Source: Takifugu bimaculatus | Taxonomy: Eukaryota; Chordata; Actinopteri; Tetraodontiformes; Tetraodontidae | Assembly (NCBI GenBank): GCA_004026145.2 | Contig: CP034975.1 | Span: forward strand, 27,400,013-27,464,012 | Reading direction: 5' to 3' | Length of the DNA: 64,000 nt | In this document: piece by piece, positions 44,700 through 56,600 of the stretch | Position numbering within the stretch: position 1 is the first letter of the stretch | How the letters are laid out: the number at the start of each line of letters is the position of its first letter | Notes under the pieces: model-generated | The model's database searches: none | Seen by the model: only the letters and a program-made list of their open reading frames with translations | What the model was told of the DNA's origin: nothing | Position numbers and translations under genes: made by a program

Positions 44700-46240
44700 C
44701 TTGGCTCATGGAGCTCATGCTGCAGATGCTATAAGGTGTTTATGATCCGACTGGATATGCAAGCATGGAGGTCAAGCACAGGAAAAGAAAAAAAAAAACT
44801 TGCAGAACTTTCTTTAGTTACATTGGCGTGAAGGAGAGCAAACTATTTTTAGATTTTATTATGTTGGCTCTGAAGCACTTAAGTATTATGTTCAATCAGC
44901 TATCCTTGGCATTAAGACTGTCGTAAATTCATTCCAGTCATTTTAAAGAGGATGTACAGCTTTGACACATCAGTCTCACACTTAACTAAGGCAAAGTAGT
45001 TCAGGGTGAGATTTGTTCCGAGTGTAGTGATACAGTACTTCCACTTTTTACAACCTTATATTTCCATTAAACTAAAATTGTGGGCGGTATTTGATTACCA
45101 TACCTGCCTGTGGCAGTAATAATAAAGGATTTTGGCTGATAACACTATAACCACGCACACTCTACGATGGAAGTCAATGACGAGAAATTTAAATAAACAT
45201 AAATATTCTAATATCGAGCGAGTTCACAGTCTACAGAGACAAAAGTTAACTAACGATAACAACAAATAACTAAAACAAAGTGCGACAAAACTTTACAACA
45301 CAACACACAAAATAACTGATATCAAAATAATATCTTACTTTTGTTAATTGTGGATGAAAACCGACCGCCTTTTAATCAATAAAAAGCACAACGCCAAGTC
45401 AAACGAGTATGCGTCACCTTAAAATCAGCCGGAACAAACCATCAGCCGTTTGGAGTTCCTGGTGAAGTTTAGTTCTGAAGCGAAATCAATGGCGTTTGAT
45501 TACATTTTCGACTTTATAAGAAATAATAATATAGGTGAACGCAAAAAAACAATCCGGACTAGATACTAATAACATATGTCAAGTATTATTATTGTATTTT
45601 TTTTTTCCAAAAATGATATAGATAAATAATAGCAGAAATGCAGGGCTCAGCACATTTGCCTCAGAGAAAAAAATGTTCCAGAATTAATTTCAACTTGGGT
45701 TTCTCTATGTTGCGTTTGCATTTACCCGCAGTATTAAATTACATGAAGATGTTTCACTCTTTAACAGTGTGCAACAGTGTGCAACAGTCTTAACAGTCTC
45801 CTTTTTATTTGTTTTAATTACAAACACAGAAGATTTTAGCTGATGTGCATGAAGAAATTGTTTTTTTCAGTTTAGCAGTCTGTCTAATTTTGTTTGAAAT
45901 TTTATTTCAATTCACAGGTGGTCCATGAGTGACGTCATCTTACAAGCATTTCCCAAACACATAGATTCATTATCCTAATGAGTCTTTTACATTTTTAACT
46001 TTGCTTATTATTACAAAGATAATGTCTATAATCATGGTTTAAACAGGGTTTTAATGCATAACTCAAACAATTTATTGAATTCATTGAGTTGATTTTCTTT
46101 CAGCATTTTAAGAAATTAAATTTATGTTCATTAAAATGTATTAAAGTGTGTGAAACAGGGCTTGGATGTAAATAATATGTGTGTAAGAGACCTAACTGTG
46201 GTTAAAGTTTGAGCTAAATGGGTATTTGTGGCAATAAACA
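44700..46240. other. AT-rich intergenic stretch between convergent genes
   Basis: No coding sequence. The segment separates the 3' ends of obsl1 (+) and the SCP phosphatase gene (-). Confidence 0.6.
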
Positions 46241-46242
46241 TC

Positions 46243-46248
46243 TTTATT
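46243..46248 (-). terminator. SCP phosphatase gene candidate polyadenylation signal
   Basis: AATAAA read on the minus strand, about 1.25 kb beyond the stop at 47,500. It lies five bases from a plus-strand AATAAA (46,233-46,238), so the two convergent genes may share this termination region. Confidence 0.4.
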
Positions 46249-47499
46249 GAACATTATTCAGATTAAGATCTCACGGGTAATTTGGTGTTATTGTCGTTCC
46301 TGCATCTAAAACTCCAGAAAATTGCAACACATAGATATAGACAACTGCAATATATGATCCTTCACTGCCCACCATTCTTCAGCTCATGTTAAGTCAATAG
46401 GTGTTGTGTTGGGACATTCTAATACAGTCTGATAATGTATAATAGACGTGGTAAAGTATTGTATAAAAAAAAAATAGACACAATGTTAAAGTATCACATT
46501 TTTAATGTGTACATTGTCAGCAGATTAAAGCCCAGCAAACAAAACTTGAGCCAGTTTCTTTTCACAATGTTGAAATAAAAATGTTTAACTTTTTTCTTTA
46601 GGACAGCTTATGCTCTGAAAGGTCATGGGAATTTAAATAAAATTATTAATATCATTGTAAATGAAACATCAACAAGGTATCTGATGGCAGATTCAAGATT
46701 AAATTAACAACTGCATCAGTCACAGACTGCACGCTACGTCTTTCAACTTCAGATAAAAATGCAAAGCATTAAACAGTTAAAATAAAACTAAAATCAAGTC
46801 CAGATGTTCTGAAGTGTCCCAGTGCAAAAACAATGTGACTTTAAATTCTGTGTAATTAGCTGTGAGTGCAAGTAGATCAACAATGATTAATATTCAATGT
46901 ATGACTATTATTATCATTATTTCTCTCCTTTCAGTCTAAATACAAATGTTTAATATATACATCACTTTAAAGCATATCATTTCTGCAGCCTTTTTGATAT
47001 TTCTGTCTCCTCATTTAATTGATCTAAACTCTTCTGGTGTTTTGCACAGTACATTATGAAAGCAAAGCAACGCTGTTAGCCTGAATAACAGGACAGGGCC
47101 TCATCAGGTCACGCAGGTAGAACAGGCAGGCAGAGGAGCACCATCACATTAGCAGCAGCAGAGCCAACATCTGCTCCTGCTTTGGCTCAAACCATCAGAC
47201 ACTGTCTTCAAGCATACCATCATATGCAGCATTTCCCTGCTTTCCAAACAAGGTGTCTCAAAACAACAAAACTAAACCAGTCAGTGTGACAGTTGCTTTG
47301 GGCTTTTGGTGGAAGCCCCGCTCTCATGCATTAAACAGTAAGCTTATATGTAACGCCATGAATATAACGCGATGAATGACAGGTTTCTACGCAGAGTGGT
47401 CCTTGGTTGGAAGCGGTGTGGAACCAGTGACCCGCCATCCTCCGTGGTCCCGTGACGACGCCTGCCGTCAATCGCTTTTGTCCTAATATCCTCGGTCCG

Positions 47500-47628
47500 T
47501 TAGCCTGAAGTTCTCTGCTCTGTCAGAAAAGGGTAGATGTCATCTGCTTGGCTGAGTCTCTCGAAAAATGGGATAAGGTCGAGGAGCTCGGTATCGGACT
47601 TGTCATCAAACCAGGACACGACTGGAAC
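47500..47628 (-). CDS. ctdsp1: ctdsp1 last coding exon
   Basis: 43 codons including stop. It reads VPVVSWFDDKSDTELLDLIP and FFERLSQADDIYPFLTEQ, the standard SCP C-terminus. The acceptor is aactgcgcag on the minus strand. Confidence 0.95.
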   Translation of the reverse strand, partial: VPVVSWFDDKSDTELLDLIPFFERLSQADDIYPFLTEQRTSG

Positions 47629-50600
47629 CTGCGCAGTTAAAAAAGAGATGTGCCAAGCTGAATAATAACCCATAAAGTGCTGTATCATCACAGCAATTAT
47701 TGTATCATATTATATAGAGAGAAGTTATTAAATACAAAGTAGTAACACAAATGTTGAATCCAGCAAAACAGATGTAAACTTACTGCATTTTCGGGATGAA
47801 AGATGTAGGATACCGGCGAGTTGTCAATAATAATGACCTTGTCCAGGTCTCGTCCTAAACGGCTCAGGTCTTTCACATAATTCCCCTTGTGGAAAACACA
47901 CTGACTCCCGAAAGAGTCGGTTCCTGAAAGCACCCCATGTGTCCAACATGTCTGAAACCGGATCTGCATACTGAAGTAGCAGCAAAAGCACAAAAAGAAG
48001 ACAATTAAGGCCTGAGGTAGATCTGCAAACTGGGGAAAAAAACTAAATGTGTATGCATGGAGGTAAAACATGTCATTGAGCATTGACCGTCTGTGACAAC
48101 AGTGTGCATACAGTACAGGGGGACAGTATGGATAGTGTTCGTACGCTGCAGATTCTGGCAGCTGAAACCTAATAAATCACGAGTGAGCACTTAAAGTTAA
48201 GCAAGCTCTTCAAAAAAGAACAAGCTTGACTGTTTGAAGTAAATGTTAGAGGTTAAAATGTCTTTTCGGTCGTCTGACAGGCATCATAAATATAGCTCAA
48301 AGTATGAGCACGCATGCAGGAGGTCATGCTGGGCTTCCAGTAAGTATGTTTTGAAACAACACGTGTCACGTTACTGATTGAATCAAGTCTGAATATCCAC
48401 GTTTGTGACATAAAAGCCTGCCTGTCAAAAAAAACAGTCAAAAATTAGTGTACATCTGATAGTTGGGCAGTCTGACCTTGGATAAACTGGCAGTGAACAA
48501 AACGCACTCGAACAATTCTCCCATTCTCTTGAGGAATTCGTCGACGTGGGGTCTCTTTAATACGTACACCTGGATGGAGACACGAAAGGCACAAAGGCAT
48601 CAAAATCGCAGCTAAATCACACGATAATGTTGTTATAAGCATGCTGAAAATATAATACACAATGTGTACCAGAACTGTTTACAGTAATCACTTATTCTAA
48701 TAGCAGTAATTTGATTCCAGAATGCTCCCTGTTATTCCCACTGGGTCTGCTGCCACTCTGAAGAGGCTTTTCCCTACTTAAACAGGTCTATCCCCGTTTA
48801 ATTGAAACAGGACCCTACACTTTGCATAGGTCGTTGACCTCTGTCAAGGCCCAGTAAAATGGACTGAAGTTTAACGTCTCCAATAAGACGGATAAAATGT
48901 CTGCCACAGCGTGAGATTGATGGTGAGTGAGTTCTGAGAAGCCCGGCGAGGTTGTCTCATTCCCTCAGGATATGGAAATAGCCACCTGCTGCTGAGTACC
49001 ATCAACACAGCAAGGCCTCATCCTGTCAGGGCCGTGGAGCACAGTGGAGCACAGTGTACCACGGAGGGTTGTTGAAAATGTCAACTTTTGGTTTTGCGGG
49101 TGCGTGAAGCTAACTAGTGGTCGGATCACAGCTTGTGTGTGCCAGGCTGCTGACTTTTGATGAACACAGAAAGTAGAGAAGATGGTAAAAGTGCCTACCT
49201 GGTGAACTGTTCCCTCAATTTCCACTGGAATGATAAAATCAGCATCGCTCACCGGCTGTTGGGAAAAGGGGCGCATGCACAGATTTACAATTAGTCAGTG
49301 ATGTAGCCGCGGATATGTTACAGCAGCCTCTTAAATAGCACTGTAAATAATACCACTCTGTGGTTCCATCAAGGAAATACAGGCTCTACAGAAAGTGAGA
49401 AGGCTCATAAATACATGTGATTTACTGAGGTAGGTCACACACCTGAGGTATCTTCTCAAATGTTGGTATAGAGCTAAAGTGTGTGCTAAATAAGGCATTA
49501 CAGAGTGGCTGAAATAAGTATACGGTGAGGTAATCCACTGCATGCGCGCATACTAAACTAAAACTAAATGCACGTTTTGATCAGCTGGGTACTTTGGGTT
49601 GATTGTTAGGAAGCATGAAACAGTCCATCAAATCAAACCTCAGTGATGATTAAGAACCGATATTGTTTTAACACTATAGTTAGAATGTATGTCAGAGTAA
49701 ATATTCTGATTATCAGCGTTCTGTTGAGCATGGAGTTCGCAGACACTGACACTGTTTACTACAGTTCAGGGTGATATCCAGTGACATCCTTTTGGACAGT
49801 CTGTGACCTAAGAAGGTCCAAACATCACATGGAATTCATTACATAATGTCCTGACATGAGCACCTTGGGGCATTGATTACTTTGTTCCTTGGATGCTGCC
49901 TTTAAAGGATGGGATGAACAGGAAGTCCATAACAAGGACCTTCAATATTATACCATATTAGTAAAACCGCTGTTGATAATATTATTGTAATAAGTAGAAC
50001 GGGTCTGTAAGATTGATGTATCGGGTTGAATCCGTGATGAGCACAGACTGAAGCTTAGTCAGCTTTCAAGATAAATATACATCAAGTGCCTCCTAAAAAT
50101 ATGCAAGATGATGTCGTGCAAATCCTCCTGCTATTTTGTTGTGCTACCCAAAGCTCGACAGTGGTTTGTTTGCTTTGACACTCGCACTCAATGAGTAGCA
50201 GTCGGACAATTTAAAACATTCAGTTAATGAAGAAGTAAACAGATTATAAAACTAAAAATTCAACTTTAATGCATCAGCTATCTTTGTCTGCTGGTACACA
50301 TGGTGTGTATAGGATAAGAGAGGAAAAAGTTTTAGGAACACTTTCAGAACTTCCATCACTAATTTTGACCTTTGACCTCTGATAAGGGCGACACCCAATC
50401 GTCTGGCTCCTGTGAGGCTGAATATAGTAGCCCTCTCATTAACACGATTTACGATCAGGCGGTGAAGTGGTTGTTGGTGGTCAGTTGATTTTTATTTTTT
50501 TAAAATAGTAGGAATGGGAGCGCTTCCCAATGAGTGTAAACACCATAAATCGATGGAATAAGGTTCCAGTGACTCCAGATTTCCAAGTAGTTCGGTGCCG

Positions 50601-53600
50601 TCCAAATACTGAGAGCCCGCTGTCTTTGCTAACTAGATCTACAGAACATACACTCAACTGGCAGTGGTGGCTTCTGCCATTATTAAACTATAAAAATATC
50701 ACAAATTATTATTGAAATTCATGACTAGAAGGAAAAAAAGAAAACGCTCGATGTTGAATGTCAACGGTAACTAACTTATTTACTGCACAAACTCAGTTTA
50801 ACAGATGATAAAGACATAAGACAACGATAAGTCAGATGGACAAACTCACCGTAAATGAACTGTGCACGAGTGTTTCGTCCAAATCGATGACAACACAGAT
50901 CTTTTTTGCATCGTGTGACTCAGTCGGGGGAAGCAGCGGTTTGACTGGAACCTGCAGATAAAGTTATAAATCTGTATTATGCTGTTTTTGTACACCAAGC
51001 ACCAAGCACAAGTGCATCTTAATTTGTGCCCTTGAACTTATTTGTGTTTCCTTAAGAGTGGCGGGACTACAGGGTTTAGACCCGACAGCTGCTGCCATGT
51101 TGATGGAGCGTGTTAATGTTTCATCCTTCAGCAGGTGGTCAGAGATCAGTGTTTGTTAACGTGATTATACTGCTGAAAACAAGTTGGTGTGACCAAACTG
51201 GCTGCCAGTGAGGCTCGCCGCATGTGCGATCCGTGTTGGGTGACCGCCACGTGACGATAATGGCAGAGCTGGAGTCTGACACAAATACCGCGCAATCTGT
51301 CAGGCTGAGATCTCCTGTATCTTATTCATCGCCGCGGTCGGTAGTACGGTCTCAGTAGTGTAAGAATAGATCAACAGTATTGACAATTCTCCTACTCTGA
51401 ATGTGCACCGATGAGCGATACCTGCTCGTCCGGAGGGATGCAGTACTCGCATTCGCAAAATTCGGAGGTCTCGTCATCAAACTCCTCCTCTTCTGTGTCG
51501 CCAGTCTGTTCCGTGGCCTCGTGTGTATCTTCTTCCTCACTATTTGTAAGTTCTGAGACAACACTGTGAATGATGCCTGAAGGTGGCTTTAATGCTTTGA
51601 ATATTTGGTTCGACCCATAGTCACCAGCTGATTGTGTAGTCGGAAGGGCGGTTGCTTGTTCTCCATTCTGATTCAGCTGGTTTATTTGGTGGCATGGCCT
51701 GTTGTTTACAAGACCATTCAGATCATGTTTATTAGAGGACTGGATGCTTCTTATCTGATATGCATAATATTCTTCAACTCCAGGGTCACGCTGTTCGTTT
51801 TCTTCAACAAGTGACCAATATGGTTCCATTTCTGAGCATGCCATTTCCTCAAATTCAGAGGTTTTTGTGCAATCAGACAGCAGAGTCTCTAAAGGACCAG
51901 GGGTGAAGGTAGTGCCGTCATTCTGCACATGGGAGAGTTCATCTTCATAAGCATCACCTTCAACAGAAATGTCATTTATAAATGGTGCAAACATTCTTTC
52001 ATCAGCAGGACCGGGCAGAGTGGAATTGGCACCTTTGTCAGACACTTGGTCGTAAAACTCACAGGTTCGATCCTCCTCTGCCTCGTCGCACTCCGTTTCA
52101 TCGTCAGCTAAACTTGAACCCCACTCTTGCATGCATTCGTCTGGGTCCGTCATTGACCCAGATGAGGTATCGTCCCTCAAACCTTCCTCTTCTGCTGCAC
52201 CTTCCAGGACATCACAGGAAGGGTCACTGTCCTGGACAGTGTACTGTTCAGTTTTCGCACTGATTTCTTTACACTCGTATTCGGTTTGCTTGTGTACCTG
52301 AGATTGAAGGTGCAGACGAGCATCGATATCCCCCCCATCGAAGCATGAGATATACTGCGTCTTCTGGAGAAAAGTGTGTCCGTAATATTCACCCCTGTCA
52401 AAAAGATCAAAATAGTCCTCGATAACTATATCAACTGGCGTTTTCATTCCCTCCTCTTGACATGCATTCAGGTGGCGTTGCTCTATTTCTTCATCTTCAT
52501 CTTCGAAAGATTCCCACTGCGTCTGCTCATCACTTGAGTCCTCCTGGGCTCCTTTATCAGATTCCCCAGATGAATCCGAGCAAGGATCTGAAGGAATACT
52601 TCCATCAAGACAAGTCTTAAAGGATTTGGTTTCAACAGAAGAGCAGTAGGATGAGCCAGTCTTCTTCTGAGAAGAACTCTGACGACATGTCAGAGTTCCA
52701 CTGCTCTGAGGTAACACTTGGTTTATAGTGGCTAATCCCGAAGTAACCCTTAACACACTCATTGTAGTCGACGCAGGACATGTTTGCTTTCCTTAACTTG
52801 TACGCATCACAGCATTCGCTCGCTTCACGGTCATCTGAATAAACGTGAGCTGGTGCGTTGAAATGCGAGAATCCTGGGATCTCCTCATCAGTTTCGTCGT
52901 GCTCAGCCTCATCACTCTCTTCATTTTCATCAAGTTCAGACTCCAGTGAGTCCAGGGAATCCAATGTGTTCGGCGTGCAACCATTGATGGTGCTTTCCTC
53001 AGAGTCCTTCACGGATAATTCTGGCTCAGAGTCAAAGCAGTCGTGCTGCTGATGTACGGTGAGCGGGTCTGCAGGTACAAGGGTGGACTCAGGCGTGTCG
53101 CACTGTTCAAACTCCTTATAGATCGCTGCCCATTTGTTTGGCTCACGGTCAAAGTGATGATCAAATGCTTCGCATTGCTGAGATAACTGAAGCGCTTCTG
53201 TCTGATGTTCGCTGCAAGGAAAACATTTGGTAACCGTGCTATGATTAGCACAATGCTGGCAGGACTTACAAGGTCTAATACCCTCGCTGTGTTGGTCACA
53301 TTCACTGAGTGGTTGGCTTAACCTAGAGGTCTCGCACTTATCACCAAACTCATCAGATTCGAAAAAGGCATCGCTGGTTAAGCTCTCGGGGAGATGGTCA
53401 CAATGTGGAAAGGACTCATCTTCATCCCTGGTCATCTGAAGTTCCACATGAAAGACTGAGGGCTCGACTTCTCTTTGGACAGTCTGTTCTGCGTATTCCA
53501 CAACAGCCTCAATTGCAGATTTATCCCTTTGTTTTAATAGATCGGTTAAATCTGTAGCGGCCTCTTTTGGAAGCTGGCACTGTTCAGCGATCATGGCTTC

Positions 53601-53657
53601 AGCTGACTGCTCCTCTTCTCCGGAGACTGTACCTTGCATGGAGTTTTCCAGATACAT
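47500..53657 (-). CDS. ctdsp1: SCP-family CTD small phosphatase (ctdsp1 type) with large acidic N-terminal exon
   Basis: The family are nuclear Mg-dependent phosphatases that remove phosphate from Ser5 of the RNA polymerase II C-terminal repeat. Visible parts are the catalytic motif DLDETLVHSSF (exon 50,850-50,951), then exons 49,199-49,255, 48,477-48,569, 47,784-47,970 and 47,500-47,628, all joining in phase 0. Conserved SCP blocks include VLKRPHVDEFLKRMGELFEC, LFTASLSKYADPVSD, KGNYVKDLSRLGRD, IDNSP, SYIFHPENA and SWFDD. The usual short SCP N-terminal exon (LFCCxC type) is not visible. Instead the nearest upstream open exon is 2.2 kb and acidic. One extra base interrupts the fourth catalytic exon and one the acidic exon. 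The paralogue is uncertain: ctdsp1 is my best match, a fish-specific SCP paralogue is possible. Confidence 0.8.
47784..47970 (-). CDS. ctdsp1: ctdsp1 catalytic exon with one extra base
   Basis: 187 nt where 186 are expected. It reads YADPVSDMLDTWGAFRNRLF then RES, shifts, and continues CVFHKGNYVKDLSRLGRDLD and IIIDNSPVSYIFHPENA. Removing the base pair at 47,902 (T on the plus strand, between C and G) restores the SCP sequence. Donor GCA|GTAAGT. Confidence 0.93.
48477..48569 (-). CDS. ctdsp1: ctdsp1 catalytic exon
   Basis: 93 nt, phase 0-0. It reads VYVLKRPHVDEFLKRMGELF and ECVLFTASLSK, near-invariant in SCP1-3. Confidence 0.96.
49199..49255 (-). CDS. ctdsp1: ctdsp1 catalytic exon
   Basis: 57 nt, phase 0-0. 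It reads PVSDADFIIPVEIEGTVHQ, a conserved SCP segment following the DLDET exon. Confidence 0.96.
50850..50951 (-). CDS. ctdsp1: ctdsp1 catalytic exon with the DxDxT motif
   Basis: 102 nt, phase 0-0. It reads VPVKPLLPPTESHDAKKICV then VIDLDETLVHSSFT. The two aspartates of DLDET are the phosphoryl acceptor and the acid/base of HAD-type phosphatases. Confidence 0.96.
51422..53657 (-). CDS. Large acidic exon, probable N-terminal extension of the SCP phosphatase
   Basis: Open for 745 codons from an ATG at 53,657 to a donor CAG|GTATCG at 51,422, apart from one +1 shift near 52,668. An in-frame TAA lies 11 codons upstream of the ATG (53,691-53,693), and the ATG context is weak. The length is 3n+1, agreeing with a single inserted base. 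The product is very acidic (runs such as EDEDEEIEQ and TEEEEFDDET) with a cysteine cluster CKSCQHC...CFPC at residues 130-148 and a C-terminal CECEYCIPPDEQ. No domain I recognise. The donor is in phase with the catalytic exon at 50,951. If unspliced, the frame ends seven codons later (stop at 51,392) and would make a free-standing protein. Confidence 0.65.
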
Positions 53658-53699
53658 CTGAAGCTTCTGAGTCTGGACTGTCCCAAGTTCTTAGTCCAT

Positions 53700-56600
53700 G
53701 CAGGTCAGGATCCTGCAGAGTCCAAGTCCAAAAGGCTCACAGACGACTGACGGGTCCATTCACGGGCATTCACACAGCTGGTGGGGGAGTTGTGCAGACC
53801 TCAACCGGTCTGAGAGCAACAGCAACCAGAGCAGCGTGCACACTGACATGACAGGTTGCCACAACCAAAACTGACCCTAGTACTTGACTCAACCCCTCCC
53901 ACCTTTGCGAGACACCAAGCAATTTATTTTAAGGACTTGGAAAGATGTGACAAATAACTTCTAGAATATCAAATCTCTATAAAAGGCTGAACTGAGGCAT
54001 CAATGTGAAACAGACCCCTGAGAACTTGATCTTTAATGCGTGACTGCCAAAAGTTGTGTCGTTTAACATGAATATGTTCGTTTTAACCATATGTAGTTTT
54101 GTCGGCTGCACAGAAACAAAAAGTGCCCTTTCTGTGGGACTCAGAGCAGATAAGATAGATCAGATAGATTAGATAGATAAGAGCAGAGTTCTGTCATCAC
54201 AGCAACGGCAGATGATCAGTGAATCTACTGACATTGTGATACTTCTGAGCTGAATTAGTAACAACACTAACTGTGTGTTTAATGATGATATTTTATAATT
54301 CAGTTCAGTCACATGTTGTTGATCTACGAGTGGCTGCTGGGACCGATCCAGTGTATCTGAGCTGTGCATCTCTCTGGCCTGTCAGCAGGACCTCCTACTG
54401 TGATCTGTCATGTTGTGGATTGCTTGCATATGGTTATTTTGGTTGTGCAGCGAAAGGTTAAAAGACATTGCATAACAAAACTTTAGGTTTACGTTTCAGC
54501 CCTCAAAATTATCAGTAAAAAAAGAAATTCTGGAAGAATTTTCTTCTTTTCATTGTTTTTATGTGGTTCTGTTAAACCATGTCACAATCAAACCAGAAGA
54601 AATCAGTTCAAAATACTTCAAAGCGTAACTCAGAAAATAACATTTTAACATTTTTCGTTTTTAGATTGACATTTCTTCAACTCAACCCAACCAAAGTTGC
54701 TGTAAAGTAGAAGGTATGTGACGAAATCACACAAGCTGGTGATAATAGTCATCAGAAAATGGGACTAAAAAGATAAATTAATAGAGTCATCGAGGAGAAT
54801 GGGCACTTAAAATCTTTCACTCCAGATCATATCAACTTTTCCTACTAGTGTTGGTCGGACCACACTAAACACGTCCCATCAGCTGACTGGAGATCTACAA
54901 CATTGAAGGTTAATAAACGTGTTTCCAAAGTGGGCTCGAAAGCCACGTGCATGAAACATATATGTCCAAACACACATGTAAAACAACTTCAACTACTGGT
55001 ACATATGGCAGGAAACATGCTCCTGACCAGAGTCTGAGCGATGAGAGTCGCTGCTCTCAAAGAAAGACAAAACCTCCGATGACAAATTAGCCTAGCGCTG
55101 ACGGCCAGCCAGAGCTGTCATCTGAGGCATTAGCATGCCGCTCACATGTGAGTGCACGTCGCTACCCGATCGGCCTGCTTTAGGTGCAAATGTGCAATTG
55201 ATGCATATTTGTGACATGAAATGATTTATATGAATTTAGGGGGGGCAATTTTTTTTCTTCATATGACGGCTGTTCATAATCTCAAGGATACTTACAATCT
55301 CTTTTTTGTTCATATTTTAATCTTATATGTTGAGTAACCATATCGGAGGTTAAATGAAGCCATGAAACAGGCCATGATGTCAAGTGGTGATACTGGTGCA
55401 GGGGATCCTGAGCAGGGGTTTCCATAGGTTGCTACTAGTGATGTTAAAACTGGGTTTAAAGACTTTTTTCCTCAATATTACTTTCATTTAATTGATATTT
55501 ATTTGGCAAAGATGTATGATGTATTACATCTTTTACTTTTTATGGATGGAAAAAAGAAATAAAGCATGTAGAAAATCAATTGTGATTAAACAACATAACA
55601 GCATATCACCTTGACAGAAAGCGAGCCGCAGCGACAACTAACGACATGTAAAACAATCTTTATTAACCTTCATACACAGTCCAGTTTCAGCTTCATCCTG
55701 GACACGGCTGACCTACTTTTGCATGTCGTTCACTGGGGCTTTGGCCTGTTGACTGCTTCTATCAACTGCGGGTGAAAGTGGATGCAACCACCGGAGAGCA
55801 GTCCTTATAGGCCACGCATGATCCCACATCCTTCTCTGGATCCCAAGACGAAAAGTTTGTGCATGAGCCCATCTGAAGGAGCAAGGCAGGCGAAGTCTCT
55901 CGAGGTTAAAAACATCATGGTTCATCACTAAGAATAGCCTGACTGACAGAGGTTAATCATGACACTTTGCACTTTTTCTATATTTAGTTCAATGCGCTGC
56001 TACCAGATTGTTGTCCAGGAAACGAAAGCTTGCGGTGTTACCTACAACTATGCCCGCAGATGTTGACTTATGTCTGCACCGACACGTGGCTGCTTCAGTT
56101 AAGGCACTAAAACCTCCGACAGACACCGACTACCCTCTGATAGCATCACGTCATTGCCAAAACCTCTGCGCCATGTCTATACTGCATATGTCAACATAAA
56201 GAGAATCATGTGCTGCACAGACAGCTGGCCTCTGATAGAATGAGTTCAAGTCCCAAAAAAGAGGCACTGCCCAATTTAAAACATTGCAACGTTTTATTTA
56301 GGTTCCCTTTTGCGCCTTGTTTTGAAATTATACATACTTGATGCTATGGTAGAGGAGAGACATGGCTTCTCTTAACATCCTAAATCCAGACAGTTCAAAT
56401 TAGGGAAATACCTGCAAAAGTCCAAGTAAAAGGAACTCTTTAGCCACCAAACGAAAGGGATACATTAGGAATACTGCTCTTTTTGGGGGGAAGGGGGGCG
56501 GGGGGTTGGCAAGGAATCGGCCATAAAGCACCCATTAACCCATGAAATAAGAGAGTGCCATTGACTAGCAGTGCCTGAACATGAAGACTTAATACCCCCA

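Noticed and set aside
27333..52668. Programmed +1 ribosomal frameshifting as the explanation of the frame breaks
   Set aside because: There is no shared slippery codon or stop context. There are many sites per gene, and the extra base is T on the same reference strand for genes on opposite strands. An artefact explains this more simply.
47641..53400. miR-26 hairpin expected inside a ctdsp intron
   Set aside because: Vertebrate CTDSP genes host miR-26 copies, so I looked by eye for the mature sequence or its complement in all introns here and found none. This also leaves the paralogue assignment open.
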